Shown here: in pieces, positions 9,951 to 18,750 of the stretch
How positions within the stretch are numbered: the stretch's first letter is position 1
How the letters are laid out: the number at the start of each line of letters is the position of its first letter
Source of the DNA: Dromiciops gliroides
Taxonomy: Eukaryota > Chordata > Mammalia > Microbiotheria > Microbiotheriidae
Direction: 5' to 3'
Assembly (NCBI RefSeq): GCF_019393635.1
Contig: NC_057864.1
Span: 468,580,617-468,644,616, forward strand
DNA: 64,000 nt
The notes under the pieces: model-generated
The model's database searches: none
What the model was told of the DNA's origin: nothing
What the model saw: only the letters and a program-made list of their open reading frames with translations
Made by a program: the position numbers and the translations under genes

Positions 9951-12638
9951 GCGCGCGCACGCAAGCACGTGCATCCCTGTGTACAAGTTGAGAGGGAAGA
10001 TCATTCCCAACTTGGGGGTAGGGGGAGAAGCAATCAGGGAACGCTTCCTGAAGGAAGCAGCATTTGAGGTAGGCTAATTCGCCAGGTAAAGATGGCAGGT
10101 AGAAAGGGAACAGTGTCCACAAAGGCAAGGAGGATACATTTTATGTACTTATTTGTTTATTTATTTGGGGGAGGGGGTGTTGTTGGGAGAGGACAGAGTA
10201 TTCTAGTTTGGATGGAACATACGGAGGTGAGTGATAAGGCTGGAAAGACAGGTGGCACCAAATTGGGAAGGGCTCGGAGCGTCTGGCCGAGAAGCCATTA
10301 AGTGAGCTGATGAATGACACTCCAGCGTCACTGACAATAAGAGGTCTCCCCAAACCCCCAATTCAAAAGAGCAAATACTCACGCCAACAGGAGCTCGTCG
10401 GGGACTGCAAAAGAAGAGGAGAAAGAAAATCAGCCACCTTCCTGAATGCCAACTGATGAGCCTGCCTGCTGATCCTTACAAATGAAGGCCTTGTGAGGTT
10501 ACAAGCAGCTCACCTCCACAACTGAGGCCTTTTAGCGGCCCACCTCCTATCCAGCACTATCAGAATTCTGAAAAAAAAACCAGACTCGACAGCTCAAGTA
10601 TAAAATTCTGATAAAGGAACATCTCTGTAACCAATTCTCACTTCTTTAACCCTTCCATAAAGAGATTTAAAACTGATGAAAAGAAAGGACTTAACAATAT
10701 ACAAAGTAAGAAGGACTGGGAAAAAATTAAATAGTTCAGTCGTGTCAAACTGACTCCATTTGGGGTTTTCTTGGCCATTTCCTTCTCCAGCTCATTCTAT
10801 GGGTGAGGAAACTGAGGCAGAGTAAAGTGACTTGCCCAGGGTCACACAGCTACTAAGTGTCTGAGGCCTGATTTGAACTCAGGAAAATGAGTCTTCTTGA
10901 TTCCAAACCCAGTGCTCTATCCAGTGTGCCACCTATCAGCATCCTCCCCCCCCAAAACAAACCCAAACAAACAAAACCCAACCATCACACCTTCAAATGC
11001 AGCAAAATTACCCCTTGGCCACTAAGGGAGGAATGAATATAATCATCCTGTCTGTCCAACACAGGTAGCTTCCACCTCTTCCCTGCCGTCTCACTGATGA
11101 GAGAGAAGAGGCAAAAAGGTGTTCAGTAGACTCCTAGGTCGCCTCCTTAAGAACTGATCCCTCAACTTTTGTCAGGAAGCTATAGGGAGCCAATGAATGT
11201 CTGAGTGGGTTTTCATGCTGGGTGATAATCCACATGTAGGAAACGGAGCTCACTCCCACTGGGTGAGCTCAGGAAGGGTTGGTTGTTTCTCTTTGAGGCA
11301 TCAGCCCACGTGTGAGCAGCTGCCACCAGTGGGTCCTTTTAAGCACATTCACTCACAGCTGTTTTGATTAAAACCCAAACAAAGGGAGTTGATTTGTCTT
11401 TGCTCGTTCCCTTGAAAATGGTGACATCTCTCTGAATATCAATGCGTGCAACCACCCCTCTGCAGAAGAGGGGGCTCACAGGTGAATGATCGCATTGGGC
11501 AGGAGAGGCTTCAGCTGGTTTGGCTGAAATGCTCTTTTTCTATTCTGTTTCTAATCTTTGTTACAAAGGATGGCTCAGGTGGGGGAGGGGGATAGATGGC
11601 TGGAAATGAAAGGCATGAAAAAATGAAAGGTAGCAATTCAAAAACCAGAGGCAGGTGTTTCTATAGAGAACATGTGTGTATATATGCACACATATATGTG
11701 CATACATTAAACAAAACAACACAGCTTACTACTCTTGTGGTCTCAGGCAAATCGCTTTAATTCTGTTGAGCCTCAGTTTCTTTGTCTGTAAAAGGAGGGG
11801 GTTGGAGCAGAGCTCTTACTGAGCCCGCTTCCCCTTAACAATCCTGGGTAGCACTGTTCCTATTTCACAAGGCTCAGAGAGCTTTAGTGACTTTCTCATA
11901 GCCACCCAGCTGGGAGATGTGAGAGGGCCCTCGACCTCTCTTTGCCATAGAGCCAAATCTGTTTCTTTGTGTGATGCCAGCTTCGGAAACAGCTGGATGA
12001 TGCCAAATGTATCATCAGTCAGGGAGCATCCTCTGCTGGTCACTTAGGGGAAGAAAAGCTGGAAGGTTCCCAGACAACATTCCAGGTTACGCGGTGCCAC
12101 CTATCAGCCCCCGCCCCCAACGCATCAGGTCTGTTCTCTGCCAGCTGGGACCACCGGGCAGCAGAGGCAGGGGCACAACTTCAACACTCCTGGGCCCCTG
12201 ATGGGCCTAGTCACTGCCCTGTTCTACGTTGTGCCTGCGGGGGAGGGGAAGGGGCGATGAGGACAAGTCCCCCGGGTGCCCACAGCTGGCGGAGGGTGAG
12301 CTCCCTGAGGCCAGGCAGCGTGGCCTTGTGCGGTCTGTGCGGCCAGTAGCGCGGCATTCTTCTTGACCAGCCCCACCCGGGAGGTCACGCCGGCCAAAGG
12401 CGTCTGGGTCCTTCGGCCCCAAAGCGGGACTTCCCAGGCACTGAGCCTCCCCCGGGCGGGACTCTAAGACCTCCGAGGGTGGGGGTAAGGGGGTCGGCGC
12501 TGTGCTCGCCCGGGGGGGGGGGGTCTTCTGCGGCTCTAGGACCCTCCCTCTCCGGCCCCTACCTTGAGCCGTGGCCCCGTGCGTGGCCGCGATCTCGCTC
12601 AGGATCTCCTCCACCGCCGTGGGCAGCGTGGCCTTCAT
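7361..12638 (-). CDS. ZSWIM7: ZSWIM7 (SWIM-type zinc finger 7), 5' part: coding exons 1-3
   Basis: Partial gene; coding sequence is complement(7361..7463, 10383..10404, 12563..12638), 201 nt or 67 codons. The joined product opens MKATLPTAVEEILSEIAA, runs through VPDELLLALKFLFGPSAVQA and ends SSPSGRTIYQ. This matches the N-terminal half of mammalian ZSWIM7 (about 140 residues, from memory). Known role: ZSWIM7/SWS1 pairs with the RAD51 paralogue SWSAP1 in the Shu complex and promotes RAD51-dependent homologous recombination, notably in meiosis. All junctions are GT-AG and keep phase. The SWIM motif (CxCxnCxH) exons were searched for on the minus strand of 1-7360 and not seen, so they probably lie left of the window. 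The start at 12638 is chosen by homology; the frame stays open to an ATG at 12746, so a longer N terminus is formally possible. The gene is divergent from TTC19. Confidence 0.9.
8096..8114 (+). repeat. Short interstitial telomere-like tract (TTAGGG)n
   Basis: GGGTTAGGGTTAGGGTTAG: about three perfect vertebrate telomere units in ZSWIM7 intron 2, with no other repeat next to them. Confidence 0.8.
8855..8950 (-). repeat. L2 3' end fragment, reverse
   Basis: ATGCATTTATTGAACATCTG and CACCGTGCGCGAGCCTCCGC resemble the reverse complement of the L2 terminus (TTTATTGAGCACCTACTGTG type). Diverged. Confidence 0.45.
9040..9815 (+). repeat. L2 LINE 3' fragment
   Basis: Contains CTTAACATGGCCAAGGCAGA, GGAGTCATCCTCGACTCCTC, TGGCTGTCCCTGATGCCTAG and the end CAGTGCCTGGCATGCACTAG, all L2 hallmarks. 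Open frames here are remnants of the LINE reading frame or chance. Confidence 0.7.
9820..10335 (-). repeat. L2-related fragment, reverse, split by a microsatellite
   Basis: GATCCCTGCCCTTGAGAATT and CGCTTCCTGAAGGAAGCAGC match reverse L2-type sequence. An (AC)n tract lies inside. Low certainty toward the right end. Confidence 0.4.
9900..9968 (+). repeat. (AC)n-(GC)n microsatellite
   Basis: About 24 AC units running into a (CG)n tract, alternating purine-pyrimidine with Z-DNA potential. Confidence 0.95.
10383..10404 (-). CDS. ZSWIM7: ZSWIM7 coding exon 2 (22-nt microexon)
   Basis: Only 22 nt, bounded by TTTGCAG and GTGAGTA. With the carried G it encodes V-P-D-E-L-L-L and two bases of an Ala codon. 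It aligns with the IPDEYLLSL stretch of the human protein. It was found by homology and splice phase, being far too short for ORF detection. Confidence 0.85.
10405..12562 (-). other. ZSWIM7 intron 1
   Basis: Contains the MAR1-like SINE at 10733 and MIR-type fragments (about 11728-11815 forward and 11830-11960 reverse). The rest, 10941-11725 and 11960-12230, is unassigned unique sequence; the last part enters the CpG island. Confidence 0.5.
10733..10940 (-). repeat. Longer marsupial CORE-SINE (MAR1-like), reverse
   Basis: Includes TTTGGGGTTTTCTTGGCCAT and GACTTGCCCAGGGTCACACA, ending TATCCAGTGTGCCACCTATC. This is the longer SINE type whose 3' part reads CCAAGAAAACCCC on its own strand; a second copy is at 45280. 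The family name is from memory. Confidence 0.75.
12563..12638 (-). CDS. ZSWIM7: ZSWIM7 coding exon 1
   Basis: Encodes MKATLPTAVEEILSEIAATH and a few more residues, ending one base into a codon before the donor CAAG|GTAGGG. The ATG has G at -3. A pyrimidine-rich TTCCCAG lies just upstream (AG at 12645-12646), so the coding exon could follow a noncoding first exon nearer the promoter motifs at 13130-13262; this is inference. Confidence 0.88.
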
Positions 12639-13130
12639 CTCGCCCTGGGAACCGAAACAGCCGATCTCTGAGCAGAGGTCAGCGTCCTCATGCCTGGCCT
12701 CGGACACCAAACCTGGGCTCCGCACCCGGGACAGTACCCCGGGCAAGAGGCGAAGCCAGGGGCTGCCGGAGGCTTCATTCGTCCGGGACAGCGCGGGGCC
12801 AGAGGCATTGGGTTCAAATCCTGACCCTGCGCCTTGCCCCGGGGGGAGGGCCTTAGGAGCCGCTCCGGACCTGATTCCTCACCTTTCAAACGGGAGGGGC
12901 TGGATTTTGGGGTCTCCAAGACCTAGAAAACCCGCAAGGGGGTGGGGAAGGGCCCCGGGCTCTGGCACTCGGGGGAAACTCAGACCCACTCGAGGGATAT
13001 TAAGAGCTGCGATGAAATCCCAGGGCTGAGGCCTGGCCCTATGGGCTTCTCAGGTCAATTGGGGGGTCGGAGTCGGCTCCCGCCAGTCCAGAGCTCGGAT
13101 GGAAGCAGTTTCTGAAACTATGCGCTATGT

Positions 13131-13148
13131 ATCCTGGGAAATGTAGTT
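13131..13148 (-). promoter_or_regulatory. ZNF143/STAF-type element
   Basis: The minus strand reads ACTACATTTCCCAGGAT, close to the ACTACAATTCCCAGCATGC consensus bound by ZNF143, which is common in bidirectional CpG-island promoters. It sits between the two start codons. The family assignment is by motif only. Confidence 0.7.
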
Positions 13149-13163
13149 CCCGCCCTGCCGAGT

Positions 13164-13169
13164 CACGTG
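13164..13169. promoter_or_regulatory. E-box CACGTG
   Basis: TCACGTG core, a USF/MITF-class E-box, 16 bp from the ZNF143-like element inside the shared promoter. A 6-bp motif alone is weak; its position supports it. Confidence 0.5.
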
Positions 13170-13190
13170 CTCTAGAGCTCTTCCACAAAC

Positions 13191-13262
13191 CCGGAAGCGG
13201 GAACATAGTGGCCTTCGAGGAGACGGAAAGTTTGGGACCATTAGGCCTCCGTCCCCGGAAGT
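13191..13262. promoter_or_regulatory. Two ETS/GABP-type CCGGAAG sites
   Basis: CCGGAAGCGG at 13191-13200 and CCGGAAGT at 13255-13262 match ETS-family sites, as is typical of TATA-less nuclear genes for mitochondrial proteins. Both lie between the divergent start codons. Confidence 0.55.
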
Positions 13263-13589
13263 TGGGGATCGGCGAAGCCTCCTCGTGGGGGAGGGGCGGG
13301 ATTTCCAGGCACGTGGTAGGGTCCGAGGGCGGAGCCCCGGGGAGAGGGGGCGGATCCTGGACCGGGCCGCCTCGCTGACAGCCACTGCCGGGAGTGTCAG
13401 CGCCGGAGCTCCGAGGCCGGTGCCACGGCCGGATCAGGGGACAGTTCGCCCGCTCCCGTCCTCCTGGGGAGCCCCAACGCGCCCGGCCTCTCCGTGCACA
13501 GCAGCAGAGGCCAGAAGGCGACCGTGTGACGTGCGGTCCGAAGCCGCCCGCTCCTTCCGGGCTCGTCCCTTTCGCGGACCGACCCCGGG

Positions 13590-13803
13590 ATGTGGGGCCC
13601 GTTGAGTCGCAGCTTCGGCCGGGGCCTCTTGGCGGCCGCGGGCCGGCGGCGCCGGGGCTATGCTCGGCTCCTGCTGGCGGGGCCCCGCGGTGGCGGTGGC
13701 GGCGGCGGCGGCAGCGGCCGAAGGGGCACCGAGGTGGCCGGCAAGCCTCCCCGCCTCGGGCAGGGCCGCTCGGGCCGCGGACTGTGCGTGGTGGCGCTGG
13801 CGG
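13590..13803 (+). CDS. TTC19: TTC19 exon 1 (presequence)
   Basis: Starts MWGPLSRSFGRGLLAAAGRR, similar to human MFRLLSWSLGRGFLRAAGRR. The poly-Gly run comes from a (GGC)n tract at about 13688-13712. Ends GCGG|GTGAGC with one base carried over. The ATG has G at -3. Confidence 0.93.
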
Positions 13804-16800
13804 GTGAGCGGGGACCGGCGGGGGCGGGGACGGGAGCGGAGGACCGAGGGCGGAGGGGGCGGGGGCGGGAGGGCGCCCGTTGCCATGGTGACGGCGCCGC
13901 GTTGCCGTGGTGACCGGGCGGCCCGCCCCCTCTCGCCCGCAGCTTTGTCGTGGTTCTTCAAAAGCGCCCCCGCTGAGGTGGAGGAGGAGGACGAGGATGA
14001 CGAAGAGGAGGCGGAGGAGGTAGAGAGCCCGCCCTCCGAGACCGAACTCCGGATCATCGAGATGCTGAAGCGGGCCAAGGTGAGGTCCGGCGGGAAGACC
14101 TGTTGGGAGGGGGAGAGACCCGCCCCTCGAGGCCCCCCTCCCTCCCAGACAGCCTCTAAAGTAGGCTCCAAGTAGGTCAAGCCCTCGTGCTGGTTTCTCC
14201 CCCCACCCCCAGCCGTGGGAAGATCCAGGCAGGGAAAGCAAAAAGGCTTTGAGGCAACTGTCAAGGTCACGAGCCGGGCCCGTAACGTGGAAATTGTCGT
14301 GCACCACGCCTCCAGAAGGGGAGGGGTAGCGATTGGACTCGAAATGTTAGAAAAGGGATGTTCATTTTAAAATGCAATTCGGAAACACGTAAAGAAATAA
14401 ATACGAGTGCACGTGTGTGTGCATATGTGTATGCATGCATGCATGTGTATGCATGTACGTATACATGTGTGCGTGTGTGTATATACATACGCCTTTTAAA
14501 GCCAGCCGTCGTTGCATCTCACCATTCTCTTTGACGGTTTCTTTTGCTCTCTCTGCTTGCAGTTGAGCATTATGAAAAAGGAGCCGGAGGAGGCAGAGCG
14601 AATTTTGCACGAGGCCCTCCATCTTGCTCATAAGGCAGATACCAGGAAGGCCATCATCTACACCTATGACATGGTAATTCCCTCCGTGCTGTTGCTGGGC
14701 CGAAAGCAGGAGAGGGGTTGTTAAGCCTCCTGCTCTCTGCTTCTGGGTCTCAGGAGGACAGAACATATAAGTTGATTTTTATGGGTCTCAGTTTTTCCAT
14801 CTGTAAGGTGAGTTTCATTTCAGCATTGTAGGGGGCTGTCGATAATTATAAGCTCAATTCTTAGGCATATAATCAATTCACAAGCAGTTATTCAGGATCT
14901 CCTGTGTGTCAGGCATTGTGCTAGGAGCTGCAGATTCCCCAAAATGCCCCACTACATATTAATGCTTTCTTCTGTAAAAATGTTTGGGGAATTTTAAGGA
15001 ATGTGTAAGTGCTAGCTTAGTCATTATCAGCATTGTCTAAAATACATGCCCATTGCTCTCTTCTTAAGCTGTGATGACCTCTAGTTAGTGATGTACTTTT
15101 GGTCATGCTCATCTCTCCTTTATAAGAAATAAAGAGAAAAGGTCTTAGAGGTTGATAAAAATTCTGGGGGCAGTAATTTGGCTTCTCTTTCCTTTACAGA
15201 TGGCTAACTTGGCGTTCATGAGGAATCAGCTTGAAAAAGTAAGCAAGTGTTTTGTTAGAATCTGAATCCATGAAAGATTAGACTTGTGGGTTCTGAGAGA
15301 GCTTTGATCAAAGAGCAGATGAGCTAATTCAAGGCTAAGTCATACCGTATCACAGCGTTCCTTAAGATCTATAAATAGACAGGCTTGGGTGGCCTGCCAT
15401 CTCATTTCACCTCGTATTGCCCTTTAATTTTCCTTTTAGACAGGGAACCCGCATTCCTGTGCTGTTTTCTGTGGCCCTTTGTGGAATGGTGGGACCAGCT
15501 GAACACAATATTCTTCTCATTTTAGGCAGAAAAGCTTTTTAAAGCAACAATGAGCTATCTCCTGGTTGGGGGCATGAAGCAGGTAAGAATAGTAACTTTG
15601 TTAGCTGTGTGAGTGGTTCTAAATCAGCATCTTCACGAAAGGCCATTTCTCATAGTGTACATTTTATTTATAACCAGAGCAGATCAACCCTCCTAATCTT
15701 CCATCTCCTACCTCAGAATAGCAATGCCATCTAAAATCCATGCTGGCCTGACAGCATGTAGAATTGAGGAAATCAGAGCTTGCCAGCTTCTACAATTGAG
15801 CTCAGGGTCTGGCTTGGAGTGGCTTCTTAATAAGTGTGTGTCAACTGAGCTTTTACACAGTTGTGATGAGCAACATGCAAACCATGAGTAAGCACTCTGA
15901 TGTATGAGGTCACATGATATCGTTTGGTACATGGAGATCTAGAGGGAGACGGGGTCAAAGCCTACCTTTGATGCCAGCTGTAGGACGTTGGACAAGTCAC
16001 TTAGCCTTTTGGCTTCAGTTTCCTGATCTGTAAAATGCATCCCCACAAGGTTACTATGAGCTAAAATGAGGTAATTTTTAAAATGGTCTTTGTAAGCCTT
16101 AACATTTTATATAAATGACAGTATCTATCTAATCTATCTGTTTATCTATCATCTCTCTTCTCCTATCATTTATCTATGTCACATATATCCATATAAGCAC
16201 ATACATATACACACATATAAGCTAAAATGGTATATATACATATAAGCACATGCATATAAACATATATACACACACACACACATATAATCTAAAACAGTCT
16301 AGGAAGGAATTGTACCGTCTTGAATTCACTGGATACTGTAAATGTCTTTTTCTTCCAATAGGAGGACAATGCAATAATTGAAATATCCCTAAAGTTGGCC
16401 AGTATCTATGCCACTCTGAAAAGGTAAGTTAAGGTTGGGCTCTTAGGGCAGCAAGCCTCCCTGGGAAGGCTTTCAGTTTGGAATGTCAGAAAAAACACTG
16501 TTGGAAAACCTCCGATTTTTCAGAGGGTCAGATACCATGAACCTTGTCTAGCATACCTGGGATTAATTTCTCTTTAGCTGTGAGCTACTTTATCATATGG
16601 ATAAATCTGGGATTACTCTACTGCTTTATGGACAGAGACAAAAAAAACATTTACAATAATAGGCTGACCTAACTGGAAGTTAGTTCAGAAGCAGAACCCA
16701 GCTGGACATTTCCACCAGGGCAATTGTGCAGCACTGCACCTAGTGCATAGAACAGTGGGCCTTTTTCAGAGAGGAGGTTTGCGGGGTGACTGGGAGGGAG

Positions 16801-18719
16801 CTCTCTTCCCATTTTACACCTCCCTTTCTGGCAGTAGCCCAAGTTTTAGCTGGACCAATGTCAGGGAGTTTGAAGGTGAGTTGCCCATCCCTGTTCTTTG
16901 CATTACAGACAGGAATTTGCTTTTGCTGGCTATGAGTTCTGCATTTCAACCCTGGAGAGAAAAATCACAAGAGAGAAAGCATTAACAGAAGATGCTATGC
17001 CAGGTAGGAGGCCCAGATCTCACCTCCGAGGGATTTCCTAGTGCATTGCAGAAAAGCCAAGGAGGCTTCTTAGTTAAAGTAAAAGTAGAAGGAATTATGT
17101 ACTTTGGGTGTGAATCAGAGAGAGCTTTGTGTTCTTGGCTAATGCTTTGGCAACAGTCGTTTTGCTCCTCCTGTTTAAGTTCTGTGAAGACAGGGCCACT
17201 TTAACAGGGGCCTTTTAATGAGCATACAGTCCAAAGTCCATTAGGAAGCCAAAGGAGGAAGAGATGGAGCCACAAATCTGGATCTTTTAAGTTAAAACAC
17301 CCAGTTTCTTTTCTAACCTCCCAAAACTGGGAGTTAGGCAGGCAGGTAACAAACTCAGAAAGAGGACAGCATTTCTCTGACTAATGTGTTAAAGTTCATT
17401 CCATAGCCAACATATTAATAGTGAATTAACTGGGAGTAGGATGAGTGATATGGGAAACTTTTAACTCAAAAATTCATTCTGAATGTGGGGAATTTCCAGA
17501 CCAGCAGATATTTAACAACTGCAAAAAACAGAGTCCAGAAGTCAACTCTAAGTCAGTGTCTAGGTATCTAGACCATTTTTGCCCTGCATGGGCAAGTAAC
17601 CAGTAAGTGCACCGACTCTTCTGGCAGCAGTTTTCATCTACAGATGAATAGAACCTGCCTTCATTCTGAGACTGGTGACTCTGCCAGCTACTGGTGCTGC
17701 TGAATGGTTCTCCCAACTATATCCAGGAGCTGGGAGCCTTAGGGGGTGACAGGTTGATTGACACTGAGAGGAATGAGAATGTGACGTCAGAAGCCAGGAT
17801 GGCACAGCCACCCCTGCTTCCCTTCCTCGGTTGTGATGCAACATCCCTCCTCATGTTCTTGTTCGACTTTTAGCAGAAGAGAAGGCCAACACCCATCTCC
17901 TGCTGGGCATGTGCTATGACTCCTATGCTCGATACCTCCTTGATGTCAACCGACTAGCCGATGCCCAAAAAATGTATGAGAAAGCATTGCAGATTTCCAA
18001 AGAGATCCGAGGAGAAAGACACCCACAGGTGATGACCACTGCTTGCTGCCTTGACGGCTTGTTGGGAGACTGTTGTGCACTCATTATACCACTTTAAGTC
18101 TAATATGAAATGTCTACACTGGGGATATGCAGTGTCCTACAATTAGAAGGGAGGAAGGGGAGAGAGAGAGAAAACTGCTCCTTTGGGCCAGTGACTAACC
18201 CTGGCATTGATGACCTTCAGTCTGAGTATGGATGAAGTGAATGGATTTCCTGAGGAATTCTGGGGAGAGTCGCTCCCTGACCCGGCTGTGGGTATTACTA
18301 TAGCCAGAAAGGGCAGTAGGGGTCCCTAGAAATGGAACAGAACACACCCCCTTCTTGTTTAGAACAGGCTGCGGGGGCCTTCTGTCTGCCACACTTAAGG
18401 AAAGACCCGGTAGAGGTGGGAACTCTCCAGAGTTCCAGAGAAGGATTAAGACATGGTCTGCTGAGGTCCCGAAGGAGGCGTGAGGGGAAATGACGGAGGC
18501 GCTCAGTGCAGACATTGTTACTAAGTCCCAGAATAGGGCGAGCAGGAAATCTTAGACAAAAAGGACAGTAATGACTTTGGTGGACTCAAAGAATCAAGTC
18601 CCACTTCCTTAAACCATCGGCAGCTTGGGAAGCTTCTTGAACTACTCAGGCTTCTCTGCCTTGTCAACCAGTTGGACACAATTTAACCTTGTCTTCATGA
18701 CTTGGGAGCCTTCTGAACC

Positions 18720-18750
<31 letters not shown>

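Larger units (their letters stand above)
7464..10382 (-). other. ZSWIM7 intron 2
   Basis: Holds L2-type sequence, the (AC)n tract and the telomere-like tract, listed separately. The stretch 7464-8850 shows no gene or repeat that I recognise; its short overlapping frames on both strands lack homology I can name. Confidence 0.5.
12230..14100. promoter_or_regulatory. CpG island / bidirectional ZSWIM7-TTC19 promoter
   Basis: This stretch is strongly GC-rich with frequent CG dinucleotides, unlike the flanks. It contains the first coding exons of two divergent genes, ZSWIM7 (minus, ATG at 12638) and TTC19 (plus, ATG at 13590), with 951 bp between the start codons. No TATA box is obvious. Such head-to-head islands commonly drive both genes. 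Long open frames across it on the minus strand are a by-product of GC richness. Confidence 0.85.

Noticed and set aside
12207-12746. 179-residue minus-strand frame as one long first exon of ZSWIM7
   Set aside because: Only MKATLPTAVEEILSEIAA and the following few residues match ZSWIM7; a donor follows at 12562 and phase to the next exon is correct, so the rest is intron or 5' UTR.
13039-14307. 422-residue minus-strand open frame across the TTC19 promoter and exons 1-2, and a 278-residue frame overlapping it
   Set aside because: Lies in a CpG island where stop codons are rare, has Pro/Arg/Gly-rich chance composition, and is antisense to verified TTC19 exons.
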